7,392 bases of DNA, from NCBI GenBank assembly GCA_900771365.1, contig CAAGNU010000111.1:1-7392 (forward strand). Direction: 5' to 3'. A model generated the notes under the pieces. It saw only the letters and a list, made by a program, of their open reading frames with translations, did no database searches and was not told where the DNA came from. This document shows, in pieces, positions 1 through 6,000 of the stretch; within the stretch, counting starts at the first letter, position 1; the number at the start of each line of letters is the position of its first letter. A program made the translations under genes and the position numbers. Source of the stretch: Bacteroidales bacterium (GTDB taxonomy: Bacteria; Bacteroidota; Bacteroidia; Bacteroidales; P3).

Positions 1-3000
1 CCGCCCGTGAACCATACGTGGATGTCCCAAGCGGTTTCGTAGCCGCGGGCAGTCCAGCTGAAGGTTGCGGTAGCGTTGGTGACATCGGTAGTGGTCAGGT
101 TCTGCGGAGCGAGGCAGGGGAGACTATCGGTGAGGATGGTGACCTGTGCCCAGTCGGAGAAGCCGTTGCTGTCGAGAGTGCAGTCCTGACGGACGCGGAA
201 GTCGTAGTTGGTAGCAGGCTGGAGGCCAGTGAAGGTGTAGCTGTTGCCAGCAACAGGAGTTTCGATGCTCCAAGCGGTAGCAGCGCTCTCTTTGTAGGCC
301 ACCTCGTAGTTGGTGCCATTGCCGACCCAGTTGATGGTGACCATCTCGTAGTTGTGGGTATTGCCAGTGATGACGGGCTGGCGGCAGCTGGCAGCATTGC
401 AAGAGGTCAGCTGCATAACAGGACGGTAGGTATAGACATACATACTGCCGCTGTAGGACGAGGATGTCGGTGAGGCATCATAGGTATCGGAGTAGTAGCA
501 GAGGGTCTTGTTGCCAGAGCAAGGCTCATTCCTGAAGATGTAGGAGCTACTATTGTAAGCATTGCTGTTATCATCGACGATGACAAGCAGGTTGCCCGTG
601 CCGTCATAATGATAGGCCGTGTCGAGGGTGAAATGGTTCCAACCCTGAATGCAGTTCAGCGAGCCTTCATAGACCTTGACGGCGGTGGAGTCGAGGAGCA
701 CGATATCGGAAGTGCCGGAGAAGGTTGTCTTGGTAGTGGGCTGGAAATAGATGGTGCAGTTGGTCTTCGCAGTAGAAGGAGAAGCATAGTCATAGTAGTA
801 GCTCAGAATGCTGATGTCCTGCTCGCCGTTGAGTTCGGCACTGTCGATGATGGTCTCCGAGAGGGTGTATCTGAAGTAGTTGTTGACAGGCACCGTGTAT
901 CCTGTGCCAGAGGATCTGGCGCTGCCAATAGCGGTGATTTGAGCATCAGCGCAAGGGGCAGTGGAGAGTGTTGCGGGCTGAGACCAGCGGCCAGTATCGT
1001 TGCCAGCGCAGACCGGACGGACATAGACATCGTAATTGGTGAGGGTGTCGAGACCGGTGATAGTGGTGGGATGGCTATAGACATTGATGATGGAGCCTGC
1101 GGCGCTGCCAGGAACAAAGCCTGCGAGGCCGTACTCAATCTGCCAAGCAGTGGCGGGTGAGTAGTCGGTCCAATCGACATCGATAGTAGTCTCACTAGCG
1201 CCAGTAGCATGGACGTTGCGGACAGCCAAGCAAGTGGGGACGCGGTCAAGAGTGAAGTCGTCAACGTAGGCATACCAAGAGGAGGCAGGACGGGTGGCCA
1301 TAACGGCAATGTTCTGACCATAACCGGTGAAGCCTGTGAAGGGGATTTCAAAGAGCTCCCAGTTGGTGTTGCCGGCGATGGAGATGGTGTCGAAATGCTG
1401 GAAGGTGGTGATATCGGCAGGATCAGTCATCACACCGACATAGAAGACGGGGTTGTAAGAAGTGCTGGAAGCCTTGGCCCAGAACTCAAGTTGGAGCGAG
1501 TCGATGGGGAAGATATTGGTGTCGACAGCTGGGAGGACAACGCACTCGTAGTCGCCGTAAGTGCCAGTTGTGGTGGAGTTGTACCAATAGAGACCCTTAG
1601 AGCCGCCCGCAGTGTGGTTATAGGTGGAGCTTGATCTGACATAGGGATAGCCACCGTAGGAGGTGCCGTTATTGAGGCGGTTCCAGCAGGTCACGAAGTT
1701 GGAACCTGTGGAGCTGGAGCCTGTAGCGGCAGTCTCGAAGTCCTCGACGTATGGGAGGACAGTGAGCTCACCGCAGTCGGTAGTAACCATGATTACAGCG
1801 AAGATAGAGTCGCCGCCACAGTCAGGCGTGACGCGAATCTGATACTGCTGGTTGGGGCTGAGGCCCGTGATGGAGTAGGTGGTGTTGGTGGTAGAGGCGA
1901 TGTCGACAGTCCAAGAGGAAGCCGAAGTAGCGCGGTGAGCCACCTCCCATGAGGTCTCATTAAGGCCGGCGACCCATTCAATGTCAATCTGAGTAGGTGT
2001 GATGTCGGTATAGATGAGGTTGGGAGCCACACAAGTAGCGGTGGTGTCGCACTCAGCGAGGAAACGGATGTCGTTCTGAACGGTAGTGTTCAACTGCGTG
2101 GAGCCGGAGGGGCTGGCGGGGTTGATGTTGGAGGAGTTGTGGAAGTGGATGGCCTGATAGGAGCCAGAGCGGGTGCGCCAGGTGACAGAACTTGTGGAAC
2201 CGGTGTTGTCGTCGAAGCCGATGCAGAGGTTGCCAACGCCGCTATAATGGAAGATGCTGTCGAAATAGATGGTGACCCAGCCAGCGCCGGAAGAGCTGAT
2301 GGTGCCGGTATAGACGAGGTGCATCAGTGAATCGCGGACATAGTCGCTATAGCTGGTGAAGGCACTCTGGGCAGTCTCACCAAGGTAGAGGCTGATGTTG
2401 CGGGTGGGGAGAGAGCCATTCACATAATAGGAAACGCCAGAGATGGTCATAGCGCCACCGAGCTGGGAAGCGGTATAGAGTTCCTGCGTGTAGCTGTATG
2501 CCGAACCGATATTGGTGGGATAGAAGCTGTTGCTGCTGCTGCCGCCGCCAATTTCCAAGTCGCCGCCAGCGAGGCAGTTGGTATGGAAGCTGACAGTCTC
2601 GGTACTATTGTAGCCGCCCTCGGCGCAGACGCCGCGGACGCTGACAGAATAGTTGACACCAGGACGGAGGCCCGTGACCCAGCAAGCTGTGCGAGAAGTG
2701 GTGTCAGAGGAGACGAGCGTGGAGCCCTGATAGGTCTCGACCTCGAAATAACTGACAGCGCCGCCAGCATTAGAGAGATTCCAAAGGATGCGGGCAGAGG
2801 TGACAGCCACATTCTCGGCTCTCAGGTTGCGGATGACGCGGCACTGCGGAGCAGCAGCGCAGGAGATGTTGAGCTCGAAGCCGTCATAAACAACAGAACC
2901 ATCAGTATGCCACATGAGGGTGATGGGACCTTCTATGGAGAGGGTGCTGGGGATGACATCGCGAGCAGAAGAGGAGCCGGTCTGCCAGAGGAGTGTGCCA

Positions 3001-6000
3001 GAGGTGCCTACGCCGTCATAGATGCGGAGGTAGTCGATAGAGCTCTCTGTATAAGCCCAGCCGCTGAAGCGGATGATGGAATCCTCGGAAGAGGGATAGA
3101 TGGTAAGCGTGGAGTTGGCATTATTCGTATACTGACCCATTGAACCGCCATCATCAAAGACGGTGAGGGAACAAGCAGTGACCGACGAGTTGCCTGTGGC
3201 GGGCATATCTATGCTGCCAGGAGTGACCGTGACGGGGCCAATCCACCAGCTGTACTCAGTGCCGCAGTCGGTACGGACATAGAGGTCGTAGGTGTTGCTG
3301 GGTGAGAGGTTGGTGAGATAAGCCGTGGTGCTTGTTACGTCAATAATATTGTCGGTGAGGGTGTCAGGATCCAAGCCGGTGAGGCCGTAGCCGACCTGCC
3401 AGTTGGTGCTGAAAGCCGTATCAGTCCAAGCCACAGCGACGGTGTCGATAGCGGAACTGACGAGATGGAAGTTAGTGGGGTTAGGACAGTTGGGGAGGCC
3501 CACGCAAGATACACGAAGTTCGAAGCCGTCATAGACATTGGAGCCATCAGAAGTGAAATGCAGCGTGATGGGGCCATTGGATACCGTCATAGGTATGTCG
3601 TCACGGACAGAGCTGGAACTGGTCTCAAACAACAATGTTCCGGAGGTGCCCACGCCGTCGTAAATGTAAAGGTAGTCGTAAGTGCTCTCAGTGTAGGCCC
3701 AGCCGCTGAAGCGGAGCAGCGAGTCGCCGGTGGGATAGATGACCAGGTAGGCATCCGCATCATCGGTATACTGGCCCGTGGCACCACCTTCGTCATAGAT
3801 GATAGCGCGGCAGGTGCGCAAGGTGTCGGAACCAGTGTGCTGCATGGTGTAGGAACCCGGAGCACACATCAGCGGGCCAACCCAGAGGCTGCTGTCGCCA
3901 GACATGCAGACGGTACGTATATAAATATCGTAGAGATTGCCCGGAGCGAGGGGGAAGACAGCCGTATTGTCATCCGAGACGACAATGGGGTTGGAAAGAG
4001 TGTCGGGGGCGCCGCCACTGATAACGGGAGCGATGAGGTATTCAGACACGCCGCTTCCTAAGGTCCAAGAAACTTGGATGCTGTCGGGGTTGGTGCCGTT
4101 CACCAACGTGAAGTTCTGGGGCGAAGGACAGAGGTTCTGGACAATGGAGACATTGTCAATAGCCGTAGCGGGGTTGGTACCGCCGCTGGCATCGTTAGCC
4201 CATGCAAACACAATATTATAGGTGCCGGGGTTGCTGATATAGAAAGTACCCGTAGCAGTGCGCCATGAGGTGCTCTGAGCGAGGGTGACGGGAGAACCGA
4301 AGTCCTCGGTAATCTCACTCCAGCCTGCAGGAGCTACCCAAGAAGCGAATGCATTTGTGGAACCAGCAGGGTTCACACCAGCCTCAAACTGATAGCTGGC
4401 AGGTACAACGAAGGCGCGCGTAAAGTCGTAGTAGTGACTCTCACCCTGGCCTTTCCAGTCATAGCTGTAGGCATATTCGCCAGTATCGCTGAAGTTGATG
4501 GTGCGCACAGCGTAGGTGTAGCTGATATCGGTGGTGCTGTAGTTATTGCTGCTGCCGTTGGTGTTAGAGACATACATGGAGCGGCTGCCGCCATGGCTGG
4601 TGGCGTTGCCCACATACCAGGCATTCGTCTGGTTGCCGTTGAGGAAATCCCAGCCGTTGGGGCCGTCTTCCTCGAAGTCGCAGGTATAAGGCACCGTGGC
4701 AGGAGATGCTGCGAGGGTGGCGACGCTGAGGAAGTTGTTAAAGCTGGTATCGCCGCCGCCGCAATCTGCATGGAGATAGAAATAATAGGTGGTGGCGCTG
4801 TCGAGGCCTGTGACCATATAGGTCGTGTCGTAAGCATCAATGATGTTGCCGAGACCAGCACCGGGAACGAAATCGACGGTGTCGTACTCAATGACCCACT
4901 GGGAAGCCTCACCATTTTCTGACCACCTCAAAGCAATATAGTCGAGACCGACAGAATCGACATTGATGGGAGAGGTGCGGGGACAAGTGGGGATGTATTC
5001 AACAGTCACATCGTCAAGCAGTAGATAATTGCCGGAACTTGTGTTCATAATCGAACTGAAAGCAATGTATTTGCCCGTGCCGGTATAGCGGTTAAGCATC
5101 ACCTCAAAATTCTCGTATGTGGTGCTGTTGGGATGAACCGTGTCAACAGCCACGAAAGTGGAGATGTCGTTGGGGTCGGTCATCACACCCACTGCAAACG
5201 AGCAGTTGTAGCTGGTGCTGTACTGACGAGCCCAGAACGTGACCTGCAGTGAGTCAACACTATGGTCGGTGCAAGGCATGATGGCGTAGCAATAGCCACC
5301 CGAAGCGGCATAGAAATAGAGGCCGTGGGTGTTGTTGTGGCCATACGAAGTAGAGGCTTGGATATAAGGTCTGTCGGCCGTGGTGCCCTTCTTGTACCAG
5401 CAGGTGGGGAATGCAGTGGTGCCGGTACCGTATGATTCGAAGTCCTCAGTGTAGGGAATCGGATAATAAGAGCAAGCCGTGCGGAAAGAGTACTGGCTCA
5501 CGCCGCCGGGGCCGTCGGAACAATCCACAGTCACATAGACATCATACCCCGTGTTGGGTGTGAGGTTATAGAGGGTGATGGTGGTGTCATAGACAATCTC
5601 GACGGTGCCTTCGCCAGGAGTGAAGCCCGCAGGGCCGTACTCGACAGTCCAAGTGGTGGAGTTGCCCACCTCAGTCCAAGCGATGGTGGCTTCGTCGGCC
5701 ATAATCTGGGCGCCTCTCAAAGCAATCACATGAGGGCAAGTGGGCATGGGTTCGAGAACGATATCATCCACAGCGGCATACCATGAAGATGCAGGGCGGT
5801 CGGCGCGAATGGCCACAAAGCAGCCATTGCCTTGGAATGCGCCCAGCGGAACCTCAAATTCAGCCCAGGCAGTGTTGGTGCCCACATCCACGGTGGTTAC
5901 CTCTTGGAAGCTGTTGATGTCGTTGGGGTCGGTCATGACACCCACGCGGAACACAGGATGATAGCTCGTGCTGGTGGCCTTAGCCCAGAAGCGGAGCTGC

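Noticed and set aside
2583..4061. Long plus-strand open frames (for example 2583-3143 and 3465-4061), also 609-1160 and 4434-4922
   Set aside because: They lie wholly antisense to the giant frame, have valine/glycine/alanine/aspartate-rich translations with no domain, and arise because the minus gene's C-ending codons leave few stop triplets on the opposite strand.
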